The notes beneath the pieces were generated by a model that saw nothing but the letters and a program-made list of their open reading frames with translations, was not told where the DNA came from and did no database searches. The position numbers and the translations under genes were made by a program. Shown in pieces: positions 26,701 to 40,200 of a DNA stretch of 64,000 nt (its first letter is position 1; every line of letters starts with the position of its first letter). The DNA is from Tomocerus qinae (taxonomy: Eukaryota; Arthropoda; Collembola; Entomobryomorpha; Tomoceridae): positions 52,516,909-52,580,908 of the forward strand of contig CM034547.1 of assembly GCA_020055645.1 (NCBI GenBank), read 5' to 3'.

Positions 26701-29700
26701 GTGCCTAAAATAAATAAGTAACTTGGAAAACATGATTGTATGGGCTGAACTACATTAAGAAACGCACACATTTGACGAGGGATTGAGCGAAAGACATCGC
26801 ATGATCACATTTGCCTGCAAAATGCCATTATTTGCTTTAGTAGGGCATTTTTTAGTTGTTGATGTGTAGGTAAGTAATTAGAAATTACTGAGATAATAAG
26901 TATTTCCTCAGAGAACATTTGTTTAGTGGTAGATAAGTGTAGTAGTGAGGGTTTATCAGTAGATTTGACGGCAACGGAAGAAAGCGGAGTAGAACTGGCT
27001 TGATTGTATCCGTATCTTACACATTGTATTGTAGCCTGTCTGCGTAGTTGTTGATGAGAAGGATGGGTACACGCGATGGAAAAGGTACAAGGAGTACATG
27101 AGCACGACATTCACATACATGGAGTTAATGTGCCTCCACTACCTGTCTACATAGAAATACAAAAGAATAGAAACTGGGAAAGAGTTGAATGCATATTTAT
27201 AATAATTTTGACAGTAACAACAGTAATTGTGGTTAGAGTTCCTCTCGTTTGGTTTCGTCTAACAGATCCTAAGCTGCCGTACGCAGTTTGGGTAACAAAG
27301 CAGAAATGGCGTTGGCGTTGCTGCTTCGAATTTAGATTGACACTTTCTACAATGAGTGGTAATGGTAATAGGGAACTTGTTTCTGCTGGAATTGCACTGA
27401 ATATACAAAAGATGCATGCAATCCTATTAAAATGGTGATAAAAAATAAAACTCTCGCATCCTAGAGACTCAAAAGCAATCATCTCATGGCTTCACCGTAC
27501 TTCACTTCTCAGCTAAAAGCTGCATGAATTTCATAACGACGACTTCGACCCGTAGCTGGAGAGCTACTGAAAATTTCCACGAACCTTTCCAAATTTCCCT
27601 ATAAAATGTGCAGTATGTAGCACAATTTTGAGTGACAGAATCACACAAAATTCCTTTTATAGGAAATGTTAGCTGTCCAAAGTTGACAGGGTGCTTGCTT
27701 ATTGTGTCTACCTTCCAAATGCAATGCAATCCAAATAAAAAGCATCAACCCAAGGAAATGATTCCATGCTAAAACCCAGAAAATTGAATTTCCGATTGTG
27801 TAATAGAGTATAATACGCTACACCCCCTTATAAACAATATAATTCAGCCCAGGTGTGAGACGCCACCAGTTTTATAAATAAACGCAATCCACTAAATCTA
27901 TTTTACCTGTCTCCAATTACCTCTTCGCTACACAATATTCAAAATGACAACCACATTCAATCGTCCCAGAGTGAAAATACTTCCATTGTAAACACATTGC
28001 CGAAATCCGCAAAAGGGTTCTGCGGAGACTTTTGACAGCTTTTTCCGCTACATTTTTCCGTTGATAAAGCACGGAAAGTTCTATAGCAATCCTTCCACCA
28101 ATTCTATTATCATCCATTCGAAAGCCTTTTACCAAAATAAAGCTACTAAATATTCGATGAGCAGGGAAAATGATACGCATTTCGTGCAATGGCCAAACAG
28201 AGTACAATTACTTATTCCGAAGACCTTATTTCTCATTTGCAATTATTATTTCAACCATTTGGGTAGCTTTTCTGTCTCATTTGGAGGATTTTCACTGCTG
28301 GTAGACAGTAAAGCAATAGTTTTTAATTTGATGGTAACAGATGAGTTGTAATATCAGCATAAATTATGATCACGCAACATAGAAACTTATAATAAGTCAC
28401 TTGAGATGAGAAAGAGTGCTTCGGTGACCTCATTTTATCATCATCCTTTCCTTTACTTGTCTTATTTACCTCTGAAAACTTCTTTTCCCGAAAACTTTAC
28501 AATCCGGCTCAAACATCCGAGAATAAAATGAGAAAAGCCAACATCTAATGAGAATTCTGAAAAGAGGTACTCAAAATATGAACTGGAGTAGAGGGATATG
28601 AGTCATAGAGCCAGAGGTGAAAAGACTGAAAACGAGCAAGAAATAGGAGGTTGGGAAGGTCCTTATGCTAGTGTTGGTAGTAGGTATGTGTGTAATTGCG
28701 GAGGAAGCTAATTTGAAAATTTCCTGTTTGAGCTCCATTCATTTGCTATGATGTCTTGTAGATGAGCTCCAAACTTGTATTTCACGGATAATTCCAGCTC
28801 TTCCCCTCACTTGACTCCTTTAAAAGTAAATGATGAGAAGCCCACGATTATTTCCCTCCGAAACTAGCAATTTACACAAAAAGGATCGGCCTACACAGTC
28901 AACCCAGGACAACAAAACAAAACAAACTCCAATATACACAAGACACAACTTCCAAAATGCAATAATGCGACCAACATATTCTACTTCACTAGCTTCCCCT
29001 TACAATACCTAGAGATAAACGGACTACACACAACTTACCTGCTAACAACATTACTTTCCTCACAGCACTATATACTTATAGTATGTATATTTATACGCAT
29101 AACCCACTCGTTTGCTTAATTCCTGAATTATGATCCTTTTTTCGTAAGTGTATGTTCTACAAGAAAATATAAACCTCCTTTCAACTTTTCCTATTTACTT
29201 CTCCACTAAGTAGCCTCATATGCAATATACATCTGCTAACTTTTGTATAGTATATACATACCTATTGTAGATTAGTAAAATAACTTTACTCCTATCTTCC
29301 CTTCCCGACATTCAAGTTTACTAACGAACTAACCAACCCAACCAATTTTATAGTTTCCTTTCTATTTCTCCAGAATTCATCTCTTTATTGTTTAATTTTT
29401 AGGCCAAGACTAATCGCTGATTACCAGGGACCTTCCTTTACTTCCCGAAATACTCAGCTTATTTCTCACTCTCCTGTTATTTTTCAATTTCTTACATACT
29501 GCAACTATCAACTTATTTTTACAATTTCCGTAATATGCAGTATCTTTACTTAGTACACATAAGTTAGTCAAAGTACAATGTGTCTGAAGGGACCAAGAAT
29601 TCATAATATGTTCTGGATTACATTTTGAGTTCAAGTCGGTCAATAGTTCCGACTTCAAAGCTTTGTTTTCATTATAATATTATGTTAGTTTTGTTGTGTT

Positions 29701-32700
29701 GAGGATAACCCTAAGGTCAAGTGATCAGTCATGACTTGGCCTGGCTTGCATAAACCCAAATTCAATTTCTGGGTTTGGCTCCACTTGGGCTTAAATTCTA
29801 ACAGTTGATTTTCCCAATAGTACCTAATGCTGTAGATATTTGGTTGCCTCATACTTTGAAAAGTCAAATTGAAAATTTCCAGCACTCCTATTAATACTAA
29901 TACCTACAGAATACAATGGTGATGGTAACGAGAGAGTTTTGCAGCTAAAAGTAATGCCGAATAATACCAAATATGAACAAATTATGAAGTTGGTGTAACC
30001 AAGTGTAAGGAACAACCCTAGGAATACCCTAGCTATTCAAAGGCAGAGAAAAGAGCAAAAAATCGGATTCCAAGATTCTCGGATAGAGTCACAGAAGAGT
30101 CAAGGGACGATTTGTATATGCATCATCGTGTGTGTATTTCCCTGTCTCACAAAGTCGCCATGCTCAGCAAGTCAAGGCAAAGCGAGGTATAAAGGTTCAG
30201 GCAGAGTTAACTTTGAATTTGAGTTGAGGTCAGACTTGACATTTAACTCTGCAGGGAGTCCAAAAAGATCTTCTTTAGTTTAGGCTTCGTTGGCTTAACT
30301 CCTTACCGTCTGTACCTACTTACATACCCATATAAAATTACCAGCATTATCATTACTTAAGCCACAAAGAACACTACTGCGCATACATAACTGCCATACC
30401 AAGCATCTCACTATATTCAATTCGACACAAAAACCATATCAGCAGGTGCTTTACAGCCAAATATTTTTATCCAGTCTCAGCTCAGCTTTATGTAGACTTA
30501 GTCTAAAATTTTCTATTATTATTACATACTTTAGTATACACATAATGCTACAAACTCTTGCAGTCTGATGGTGTGATACCTACGTTTGTAAGTTTCACAC
30601 AAAATAATTATCTGCCTCTCTGAAAGTGTTAATCAGCTATGAGCAATGATTCTACATGCAAACGTGAGGAGTCTTAATTAAAGATGACAGCATTATGCAA
30701 TTACAGACATTCATTTCCTTGTAATTATACTAGTGCAGTAAGTTTTTTACATAAAATAGTTAAAAATTATAGCTAACATATAAAATAATGCACTGAGTAC
30801 TGATAGGTGTACAGTACACATGTGTAACAGTTACAGTTGGCTATTCAATAGAATAGTTTGCCTTTCACCGCTTTGTTATATAGGTAATAATATTTACAAA
30901 CAATTATGATTACTCAAAAAGCAACTTTACATACTTCCCATAATTATGCAGATGAGTGAAATCATCGCATCGGTGCCGTTGCGACTGCGAATCTGAGACG
31001 AAAACATAGAGAATTGTAGGTAATTAAAAAAAATAAGGTCGTGGTAAGAGAATGGATGTTAAAGTGTAACTTTCAGTCAAAATGACATAACAGAATCTAG
31101 CAAACACGAAGCTCATTTTGCCCAAGCTATTTTTCCACGGTCGTTTGTCGTTTAAAAGAGTGTTTTTAGTTCACAGATGGAAAACAATGTGTTCATAGAA
31201 AATATGGATAGGCACACTATGGGACGGACCCTCTAACTAAACAAAAGCTTAACGCATTAGGGAACAAGTGTTACCCTCTCTATTATTATTCTGTATTGAG
31301 AGTTAATGCAGTTTTATAGGCTTTTCAACATATTAAGTAAATTGTCAGCCATGCGTAGCTACTATTATCACTCTAGCATAGGTATATATTACATGCTTTG
31401 TGTACATGGTGGAATGTAGTATATAAAACTAGAAAAACACTTGTAAATATTATGGGGAATATCAATGGTCTTCTTAAAAATGGTGTTCCAAAAGATTACT
31501 TCTGATTATACAGAAAAGATGGTCTTTTTAGAAAGAAATAGTCAATTTTCCTAAGAAATCCCAATGGGTCCGTCTGTAAGTTGTCAAAGTTGTGCTCATT
31601 GTCAACCCAAGCCACAAGAAACCTATCCATCAAGCAGAGAGTAACTCATAACATCAATGACAATTCACAGACTCGAAAGAATGGACGCGTATTCAAAGAA
31701 ATCGAGAAAGTTTTGTTGGGAGAAATAGCTTTTGACATACTACAGATTTTCCAGTTGAAATAATCCTTTTAAATTAAGGGAAATCAATGCACACCCACAA
31801 AGCCTTTTAAGCGACTTATACAAAGATAATTACACATGTGGTGATATGGAGGTCTAATAAATAGCATTTCTTCATTAGGGAGTACTTAGCACGCATTATC
31901 TACTATACAATTAGGGTCATTATATTCATTATCTTTAAATCGCATTTCATTGGTTACAGGAACACGAATTTATTTTCTGAGAACGAGAAGGATAGTCTAC
32001 TAATGTATCGCATTCATTTTTAATCGTAAATACATACATTATCTGTAGATGAAAGGATTTAGCTTACGTGTTGTCACCTCGTATTGTCAACATTGAACAA
32101 TAGAATCTAAGAGCATATCGCTTCAAGATTTAGAGGAAACTTCTAAAAGAATACCTTAAAGGTAGATATACAATTTATTAGCATCTGCACACTATCCAAC
32201 TCCACACTATAGACAGACTCAAGTTGTTTTCATATGGAACGTGTGAAATTAATTGAAAGAAATTTATCTCGTGTCTCGTCTTTCCTCTCACAGTACTCGT
32301 ATCTCTTCTGAACTAACCTACTCCATTCTAATGGTAAAACATTAACAGAAGGAAAAGAACCCGTCAGACCGCACTTTTTTCTACAAAAGAACACTTTGGT
32401 TGCCTTCGTTTGTCAGTTTGTCCTCCCTTGTCTCAGTTGACTTCGCTTTTCTTTCGGTTTCTTAGAAGACGCGATTTTATTTCAGTACAACCTAACTACA
32501 TTTTTTCAATTCAACTATCTTTCCAAACAATGCCCCAACACAAAATTAGTTCAACGCTTAAATAAGTCTATTGAAATTTCATTCTTCCCCATTCTCAGTT
32601 CCGCAAAACTCATGCTGTGTTGAATGTGCTATTTTACCATACATACTTACAATTATGCAATAATACTCACACGTATTTTTTGGGTATTCTTAGAAAATTG

Positions 32701-35700
32701 AGTCGCCACTACGATCTGTCCAATTTGAAAGTGTCCACCGTGGTTTATCATTTGTAGTTGAAATAAATTACTCATATGATTCGACATCCGTCATTTGGCA
32801 GTCCCACCTTCCTTCAATTTAAAAAGCATCCATTGGATTGTAGTGGAGCAAAGGGCAACAAATTGCTACTATTAGCATCCATTATTCTCACACCTTCTTA
32901 TACTGCGCCAAGTCAAGTCTCTCAACACTGTTATTTTATTTGAGCATTTCCCAGATTCACATAATCATCATCATCATTATTCTCATGGCATAGACACAAC
33001 AGAGAGAGAGCCAACGTATTACTTAGTACAGAAAACGTAGGACTGCCTCTCACTTAAAAACATCGCTGCGAGGTATCAATCGCCTTGCAATTACTCTACC
33101 ACTTGTCTATAGTTGATGTGATATTATAGGCCACGGGAAGAGCTATCTGCCGAGATGTGTACAGATTATAATAGTTAATGTTTCAGGATTTGTTGTCTGA
33201 CTGCACAGATTAGATAAAGAATACCTATTACTACCTTATGTTCTCATTCCTTTACACCAACTAAAATACTAAAAGTTACTTTTAACTCACCAGCATAGTA
33301 CCAACCAACTAATGCAATCCAACTTATTCCACTACTCATACTAATGGCCCTAAGCACACAAAAATGTGAATAAGGTAGTAAAGCATAAAACCGAGCACGA
33401 CAAACCTTTAGTTGACTATTATGCTGTATTATTATATCCAATCCCGAGATTACGTAGAACTGCCATGCTGTGTCTCCTGGGAATTCGCCCAGTGAGTCTT
33501 TGTTTTGCTTTTTCTATCCGTGTCTTGCCTTTTCTATTATTTCACGTTCTCTTTTCTATCAAGGAATCAAGACACTTGCACATAATACAACTACCTACTA
33601 CATTCTTAGTATTATATACTTACTTATAGGTACTATACTGACTAGTATTACTCATTCACTGCTACTGCTTCGTCCATAATTGCATTAACTCTATAGATAG
33701 ATGTCTGAAAACACAAGAGACTTCTCAAGAATTAATGCAATGAGCTTTTCTTGTCAAAAAATCAACTCTCTTGTCGTGTAATATTTACTGTTTTCTTCCT
33801 AACTATCCCCTACATCTAGCATGCATCGATTTTTATTATTAAAATTGACAGACTGTTTCAGCCATTAATGCCTACTGATAGAATGCACAAAAATCTAGAC
33901 TTGAGAAATTAAGTCTGAAAAAATTCAAATCTTAAATCAAAGATGATCTCATTTTGAAGGTGCAGTAGATTACTTTACTGCATAATTACTCCAAAGCTAT
34001 GATTGTAGATCTCATTTGAATGTACGTAATAAGCACCATTGTTAAAATGTAAAATGATTACAATGCCAAAGATATGAATTACAGGAACAATTATCAAGAC
34101 AATTCTTTGAGCAGACGTGGAGAACGACACGCAAGGAGAGATTGGTAGTATATAAATACATGCATAGGGAACACAATATAACACAATGGATATATCTACG
34201 CATTAATGTACAGGTATTAATTTTTCCCGAAGAGTTGCGGGTGTTGAGAAGACATGAAAGATGAAACAGTTCTTTTCATTTTAAACAAGAAGGGAAATAA
34301 ATAAGTACACGAAGAGATGGAAGGGATCTCGCTTGATCTGATCTTCTGATCTTGGAAAAATCTGTGATGGGATGTGAGTTGAAAACTGAGTGATTGTGAA
34401 CTAAGAAGAGCTGCTGGAGCTCGGGGGAAAACCTATATGATATTATAAAATAGAATATAATAAGAGAATAACTTTTCTATTAGATTAGCTGTGTAATATG
34501 TAATGTTGCAACTCCTTGCCTTACATGCGTTATGCTTTGGTATAACTACACAATATTAGATGTGTGCAGTGCTGGCTCATTTGCATAAAACACCCATTTG
34601 GTATTCATCTCATAGCCAGACATGAATTTAATTGGTGAGCCTTCAAACGCAACCCTTTTCTCATACACAAACTACATCGTACTTGTACATCTAACCAAAA
34701 ATCACTTGGGTAGCATCCATATACGACGTTAGTAACTTACAGGGTACAGAGGGTTGGATTTTGCCTTTTGGATACACCTACCAATGCTTATAGACAGGGA
34801 TTTTATCCTTTTCCATAAGGATAATTAGCGTAATTAATTATTATAATAATGTCAATCATGAATTAAGAGTTTGATTGGTTATAAATGGTTGGGCAACGGA
34901 GCGAATTGAAGCAGAAATAACGATTTTCTTGAACATTATCAATGCAGAGCCATTTACTGTTTGGGGGATGGGGATGTTCAGATTTTCTGTAATTTGATCG
35001 AAGATCGGAGCAAAGTACCTAAACTTCTTACATCGCTATTGGCACAACAATGGGTCTGGTACTAATAGTAATAATAGTAAATAGGTTCTAAGCACACTGC
35101 TATTTGTCTCATCATAGACTCTAAAACTTTAATAGATTCATAATGGATAACCTATTGTATAGATATGTAATAATTTTGATGCTAGACCAGTTCGACACTT
35201 GCTTCGCTCAGTTTTACTCGCTCACTCACAACAATCAGCCAAACGAAATCCTGACTTGACTGACGAAGTTTTTAATGTCTTTAATGCTTCTCTCAAACTT
35301 ACGAGTCAGCCCATTATCTGGCTATTAAATTACAGATACCTAAACAAAATGATGCATTTTCTACACACTCCTGTGTCGGATTTTTATCTTTTCATTTTGA
35401 AATGTTAATATAAATACTGAGGGTGCATTTAAGTGAAATCCAAGTTACTACATGCAATGAACAGCTATCAATGATAAATAAAATCACCAATACATAATTG
35501 AAGCTAGTTATTTCTGGAAAAATTCTAATTACAATTGTGGCAACTATGTAATCATATGAAGGTATAAGCAAGTAGGTTTAGGTGATAAGTATGCAGAGAC
35601 TTATTATGCCTCATGTGCTGCTGTTATAAGATCATTTATGCAATTACTGTATCAATTTTGACGTTTTGATTCAATTTAAGCTACGACATTAGGAACCCCT

Positions 35701-36127
35701 ATAACATCTGTATAGTAGAGTGAAAGAAGACTCATAAATGACAAATCTTATATATTCGGTTAGTCGAACATTCTGTTTAATGGAACAAAAGACTGTCTTT
35801 GTAATTTCCGCACCTAATAATATAGCAGGCACATTTCGTCAATGTGGTAAATTAACAAGAAAATTAAATATGAATATCACTGTTCAGAAATTTTCAGACA
35901 GGCTCAGTAAAATCGAATTCTCTAAAATGCAGATGTAAGCAATTCAAAATTGTCAGATGATAACAGACAACAGTAGTATTGGATGAAATAAAGATGATAA
36001 TATTACATATTATTGACATCACAAAATCGTGTCGTAACTTTACTATTATTTAAATAATTAAGTATTACTAAAGGTCACAACTTTACATTGGGACTTTTCT
36101 CCAAAGCAAGTAGCACTACAGTGCAGT

Positions 36128-36136
36128 GGTAATAAT
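36128..36136 (+). repeat. Target-site duplication, left (9 bp)
   Basis: The sequence ggtaataat is repeated exactly at 37235-37243, immediately outside the inverted termini of the element between them. Nine bases is the usual duplication length of Mutator-like transposases. Confidence 0.85.
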
Positions 36137-37234
36137 GGATACCTTTTTACGGGGCTTTCAAAGTAATTCTTTGGGCAGTAAATATATGTTTTGGGGCAGT
36201 TTTTTTAATTGGCAGTAACCGGTATTGCTAGAGGGCTGTAAAACAAATGCATTAGGCAGTAGAACCCATGCAAATGGCAGTAATACAAAACTGTATTTTA
36301 CGTAGTATTTTTGTAGAATAGATTTACTTTTCTACATAAATCTTACGACTTGGAAGCTTAAGAATATTGCTAGTGGGTATTTCGATAATGAATTTAGCTA
36401 AGGTAACGAACTTATTGGAATGTACCTGCTTTACATAAGATTGTCTTATCATGTGTATCTTATCTTGTTTGAGTTGGCTGAATGCTGCTGTTTTATACTT
36501 CCACCTCAGTTTGAAAGCAATACTGAAACTATAAAGACTGACTAACAAGTCAGAGAATGGCTTCCCTACTTACATGTTATTCTAGTTATTCCGACACTGA
36601 CTCAGAACGTGAAAATACTAACTTAAATAAAAAGAAAATTGACTGGAATCTTTTAAAAACGTATGATACAGAAGAAGACACATTGTCCGAAATTGAAAGT
36701 GATTGGTCAATTGGTTATAAAAATATTAACCAAGGGTGCAAAGTTATATTTTTTGGCAAGGGCAATAAAAAATGTCCACGTAAGCGAAAGTTAGAAGTTA
36801 AAAGTCCAGAAAAATTATATATGTAAGCACATTATTGGCATTGCCAACATGCGTAAGGAGCTCACAATTCCTCCCTCTGCTAAGAAAGTACCCATTGCAG
36901 GGAAACGAAAACGAGAACGACCTGCAGGTGTAACTAAAGCTCTAGTGAAACCATGAATTTTGACTGATATGATCTTTTCCATTATTTACTATCTATTATC
37001 ATTACATAATATTGACAAATAATCATGCTGGATTTTCTTTTTGAATTTACTTTTGACTGAATATTAGAAATAAATAACATTTTTGTGTTACTGCCGATAA
37101 TATTATTTCTACTGCCTATCGCATTTGTTTCTTACTGCCCCGAAAAATTAAAAAAACTGCCGATAGAAAACTGCCTAAAAGAATTATTTTTACTGCCCAA
37201 AGAATTACTTTGAAAGCCCCATAAAAATTTATCC
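36137..37234. mobile_element. Mutator-like (MULE) non-autonomous DNA transposon
   Basis: A 1098 bp element flanked by an exact 9 bp duplication. Its termini are inverted repeats: both begin ggata, share ggggctttcaaag and attctttgggcagtaa, and differ by three substitutions in the first 27 bases. Each end carries a cluster of GGCAGT motifs pointing inward. On the left they lie at 36174, 36195, 36211, 36255 and 36276, plus a ggctgt variant at 36234. On the right, as ACTGCC, they lie at 37090, 37111, 37134, 37156, 37170 and 37192. These are probably transposase binding sites. The interior keeps the beginning and end of a coding region but no catalytic core, so it is a deletion derivative needing a transposase in trans. 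The superfamily call rests on the 9 bp duplication and the C-terminal remnant. Confidence 0.85.
36557..36956 (+). pseudogene. Transposase remnant inside MULE-like element (N- and C-terminal pieces)
   Basis: The first piece (36557-36826, 89 codons) starts at an ATG with MASLLTCYSSYSDTDSE. It is serine/aspartate rich, and its only distinctive later feature is a basic stretch (KCPRKRKLE). The second piece (36828-36956) is in the +1 frame and has no start. It reads HIIGIANMRKELTIPPSAKK and then a basic segment with GKRKRERPAG, ending at a TGA. A basic proline-containing GKRKRxRP tail after a SWIM zinc finger is typical of the C-terminus of MULE-type transposases. The DDE core and the zinc finger should lie between these pieces and are missing, so this is an internal deletion with a frame break at the join. 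Neither piece is expected to have transposase activity. The first piece might still be made as a small acidic protein. Confidence 0.6.
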
Positions 37235-37243
37235 GGTAATAAT
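37235..37243 (+). repeat. Target-site duplication, right (9 bp)
   Basis: Exact copy of ggtaataat at 36128-36136, immediately after the right terminus of the MULE-like element. Confidence 0.85.
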
Positions 37244-40200
37244 TCAAAGAATCACAATCGATTGTGAAAGGATTTATAATAGGGAATGGATGTTTATTAC
37301 ATTGTATATAAAAAGTAGGCTCTGAAAAATGGCATTGTACTCTATTTAAATTTCAAAAGAAGATTGTATATACGATAGTAGAATGAAGTAGATCTAAATA
37401 ACAATCTAAGTGAATGGAATAAATAAATTAATAAGAAGATTGGTGGATTAGACGGATGGATGGATTAGAAAAGTATGAAATTGTTTTGGTTAGGTAGGTT
37501 GATTTCAACATGGGAGTTAGTACTCTGTATGCCAGAGACAATCTCCATTACAGAAAATCAGACTTTTACATTAGTTAGTTAGCGTTGTGTGAATACGAGG
37601 ACATGCGAGTTGTGAAGTGGGACAGAAAGGTGTAAATAATGCATGAGATGAGAAATAAAGATGATGAGGATGGGTAGGTAAAAAGCATGGAAAAAGCAGA
37701 TTATAGTAATCTTGTATTGCTGCTTTAGAAACTCCAGTCAGGGACGACATGATAATTTGAGCAGCCACATTTTAATTTCCATTTATTTAATGGAGTCTGT
37801 GTATCCATTGATACTTTTCTTTGAGTTCTTTGCAATGCACTCGTATGTAGACAGGTTGTTAAGTTTTTAGCAGCTCGCTACTATAGCTGTGGGATTCATG
37901 AGGAAAATATATTGCCTATTATAATGCATAATACAACACTTTGAGATTAGTAATAATCTAATTAGGAAGCTCTCGGAGAAAAATTAAAATATTCTTTTGC
38001 ATTTGCCAAGTCATTATACTAGCCATTTAATTAGCTTATTGGTAGCCTAGAGTAAGTAACATGCATGCTACCTAAAAGACTAGGTAGGTTGTAGAAAAAC
38101 TGAAGAACAAGCCTACCTAATGATACAGGCTTGGTATAAAAAATCTCATGTGGTAATTGAAGTTTCGTTGCCTACCTATTTCAATAATTGAAATACACGT
38201 TTCATTTTATGTTGCATAAAAATTTAGAGAAAAATAAATATTCAGTGTTCATACTACTTAATTTCACAGAAGAGCAGATGCCCAGTGTAATAAATAGTTA
38301 TACATTTGTGAAGAAAACAAAAACAAAACGAAGAAAAAGCCTCGCCTTAGGAATGCAACTGAAAGGTGACTTGATTTTGTTTCAGATTATCTATTGTGTA
38401 TCGATAGTACTAACTAGTGGTTGGCTGCACTGATTCGTTTAGGCCTGATAAGTGTGAAACAGAATACAAAACAACGAGCACACAAGTTACAGATACACAG
38501 ACGTGGACAGACAAGTATCATATCAACTTGTAAGTAGATATCATCCCCAGTGAACGTAGATAATTTGCATTAGCATTTTATTGATGAAAAATTTTGAGAG
38601 CAAGCCAATATATTATATAAGTACAAGAGTGAAGCACTCATCCATCCATCATTAAGCTTCTGGAAATGTTGGCTCTCCTCTGGTGGCTTGTTCTTGGTGG
38701 CACTCCCATCTATTCATACTTTTCGTTTCATCAACCCAGCAAATTCTTCTTATGCAACGTGCGATTTCTATGCAGTAGGTACGAGGAGCAGATCTGAATC
38801 AGAATCAGAAGACGAGACAAGAAAAATTTAGTAGTTCTGCCTGCTTATGATATGTCTGTTCAGACTGCTAAATTTGTGCTGTGGTGTGATTTGGTGTGCA
38901 CAGAGTCAAATCATGATCATTTTGTACACAAGCTAGACAGACAAGAAAGTATATTACCAATATACGTGACAAACAAGTCAAATAAAAAATTCCATGTTAA
39001 TTTCCTATAGATCTTCAGCTGTCTATTTTGTTTGCCAAAGTCTATCGTCGCCTTCGTATCTTTCCACTTCTAAAAAAACACAGCCTTTTGATGTATTTGA
39101 TTTGACTTCGTTTCGTTTGCTTTGGTGTGGTGAGCCATTTCTCTTAATGGGGAAGAGGATCTACTCCTACTAACACGGCTTATTCCAAATGTCATGTCCT
39201 ATCAACTCACTCTTAGTACACACAAGTAACACCTCTGCCGGACTATATCTTAAATCTACATATGATGAAGATAAAACTCTGTCGACTCGACTCTATTGTA
39301 AGTCTGCAACCAACTGGGGGCAGTCACAAGAATACAGACTTGCTCTCTGGGCTAAATTTTGGCACAATGTCAGGAAAATTCTACCGATCTTGTCTCTGTA
39401 CTACTTCTAGTCCTGCCTCATCTCATCTACGCTACAGATTTTATCTATTACCACCGTACTCTCTATTTACTGCACTTTTCCAGTTCTACATACTTTTCTT
39501 ACCACCACTGTAATCCATATCGCTTTATCTTTTGGCACTTGAACTTTCTTGTTTTACTCCAGTACAGTTCAAAAGTTTCAACATTTCCGAACACAGCAGG
39601 ACGTCCTTTCAATCTAACCAAGATATACGCATCCCTACCTTCTTAGATTTCACATTGCCCTTACAAATAACTATCTAACTTTTTTATAATTACACAATTC
39701 TAATATCCTAGTCTACTTTCCTCCTTCATCTGACATAGGTAATAGCAATATACAATTACTACGATAATGCTTTACACTAATGCTACAAAGGTTTCTCAAC
39801 AACTAAAAAGTTGGTAACTAAATGGTAACTATTGCATTTTACATGTTTTTAACTTACAATCTAAACGTATGTGGTACAGCTGTCACAATATAGCCCTGCC
39901 TTAATGCTACATGTGAAACTGCCGAAAGAACATTGTAATTATGGTGTTCAGGTAATAGATTTACTAATTATACTAATAATATCTCTGGTTTAGGTATATA
40001 AAGAAGTGAACATAGTAAAAATGATGACAAAATAGATTTTATGGTAAAAATAATCTTCTTGATGCGCATTTCTTGAATATCAAACATTTTGTACTGCATT
40101 TGACATAATCCAAGCCAATAATACTCGGACCTATACTAACAGAACACTTATATAACTGCAGAATATTGGAATAAATATTTTGACAAAATACTGCCTTCCG

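Larger units (their letters stand above)
7599..36127. other. Gene desert, no exon recognised
   Basis: About 28.5 kb without a frame that resembles a protein family. The longest open frames (126 codons at 13354-13734 minus, 120 codons at 27076-27438 plus) have low-complexity or random-looking translations and conflicting frames on the other strand. Simple repeats, such as the two listed separately, are short. TTGACT/AGTCAA-like words recur in small clusters (13574-13587, 15564-15577, 18791-18840, 30201-30240). I see no tRNA, rRNA or transposon boundary. The stretch may be intergenic regulatory DNA or a long intron; tiny exons could be missed by eye. Confidence 0.55.

Noticed and set aside
27076-27438. 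Plus-strand frame of 120 codons with a hydrophobic segment
   Set aside because: A 111-codon frame opposes it over most of its length, there is no family motif, and composition matches the surrounding non-coding DNA. Probably chance.
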